This document shows, piece by piece, positions 5,764 to 5,818 of a DNA stretch of 5,818 nt. Origin of the DNA: an uncultured Oscillospiraceae bacterium (GTDB lineage Bacteria; Bacillota; Clostridia; Oscillospirales; Oscillospiraceae); NCBI GenBank assembly GCA_958438185.1, contig CAUBQU010000099.1, positions 1-5,818 on the forward strand. The letters are read 5' to 3'. Position 1 is the first letter of the stretch. Each line of letters starts with the position of its first letter. Position numbers and translations under genes: made by a program. The notes under the pieces were generated by a model. It worked only from the letters and a program-made list of their open reading frames with translations, was not told the origin of the DNA and searched no databases.

Positions 5764-5818
5764 CCCATGGAATCTTTGATTCCATGGGGTCCCTTTTTTA
5801 TTGAACATCCTCGGGCGG
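5764..5818 (+). repeat. 55-base direct repeat, copy 2 (window end)
   Basis: This is a perfect copy of 5600-5654 at an offset of 164 bases. It carries the same terminator: stem 5764-5774 with 5778-5788 and six Ts at 5794-5799. No plus-strand gene between the copies needs it. The copy may continue beyond the window. Confidence 0.9.

Noticed and set aside
5560..5808. Minus-strand frame ending in LLAGLEPATC
   Set aside because: The GLEPATC tail is the familiar false translation of the T-arm and 3' end of a tRNA read backwards. It overlaps the tRNA-Thr and its terminator.
5522..5818. The 55-base repeats as att sites of an element integrated at the tRNA
   Set aside because: The repeat begins three bases after the tRNA 3' end and contains no tRNA sequence, the spacing is only 164 bases, and no integrase is present.

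Overview
The window looks like chromosomal DNA of a GC-rich Firmicute, most plausibly a gut clostridium of the Oscillospiraceae/Ruminococcaceae type. This is inferred from strong AGGAGG ribosome binding sites, sigma-A type promoters, a lipoprotein-type solute receptor, a tRNA with encoded CCA and GC-rich coding sequence. No marker gene fixes the taxon.

Layout. (1) Positions 1-590 hold no recognisable gene. They contain an AT-richer stretch (about 48% GC by hand count over 61-360) packed with short hairpins and degenerate direct repeats. A minus-strand reading frame crosses it without a stop for about 147 codons and leaves the window at position 1. (2) Positions 591-2965, minus strand, form a complete polar amino acid ABC importer operon in the order receptor lipoprotein, permease, ATPase. 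It has a consensus promoter at 3008-3036 and a terminator-like hairpin between the receptor and permease genes. (3) Positions 2966-3187 form a divergent promoter region. (4) Positions 3188-5400, plus strand, carry a two-gene unit: a cation:proton antiporter of the CPA2 type and a divergent MgtC/SapB-family membrane protein 38 bases downstream. (5) Positions 5449-5635 hold a stand-alone tRNA-Thr(CGT) gene with its own promoter and intrinsic terminator. (6) Positions 5600-5818 hold a perfect 55-base direct repeat (164-base offset) that duplicates the tRNA terminator, with several more hairpins between the copies.

How they work together. The importer should bind an amino acid at the cell surface, pass it through a permease homodimer and use ATP hydrolysis by the ATPase dimer. 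The hairpin after the receptor gene would give more receptor than transporter mRNA. The antiporter and MgtC-like protein probably form an ion-homeostasis pair. The core genes are ordinary. The least explained material is the repeat- and hairpin-rich DNA at both ends, which may be dispersed repeat elements rather than protein genes. I see no CRISPR array, transposase or defence system.
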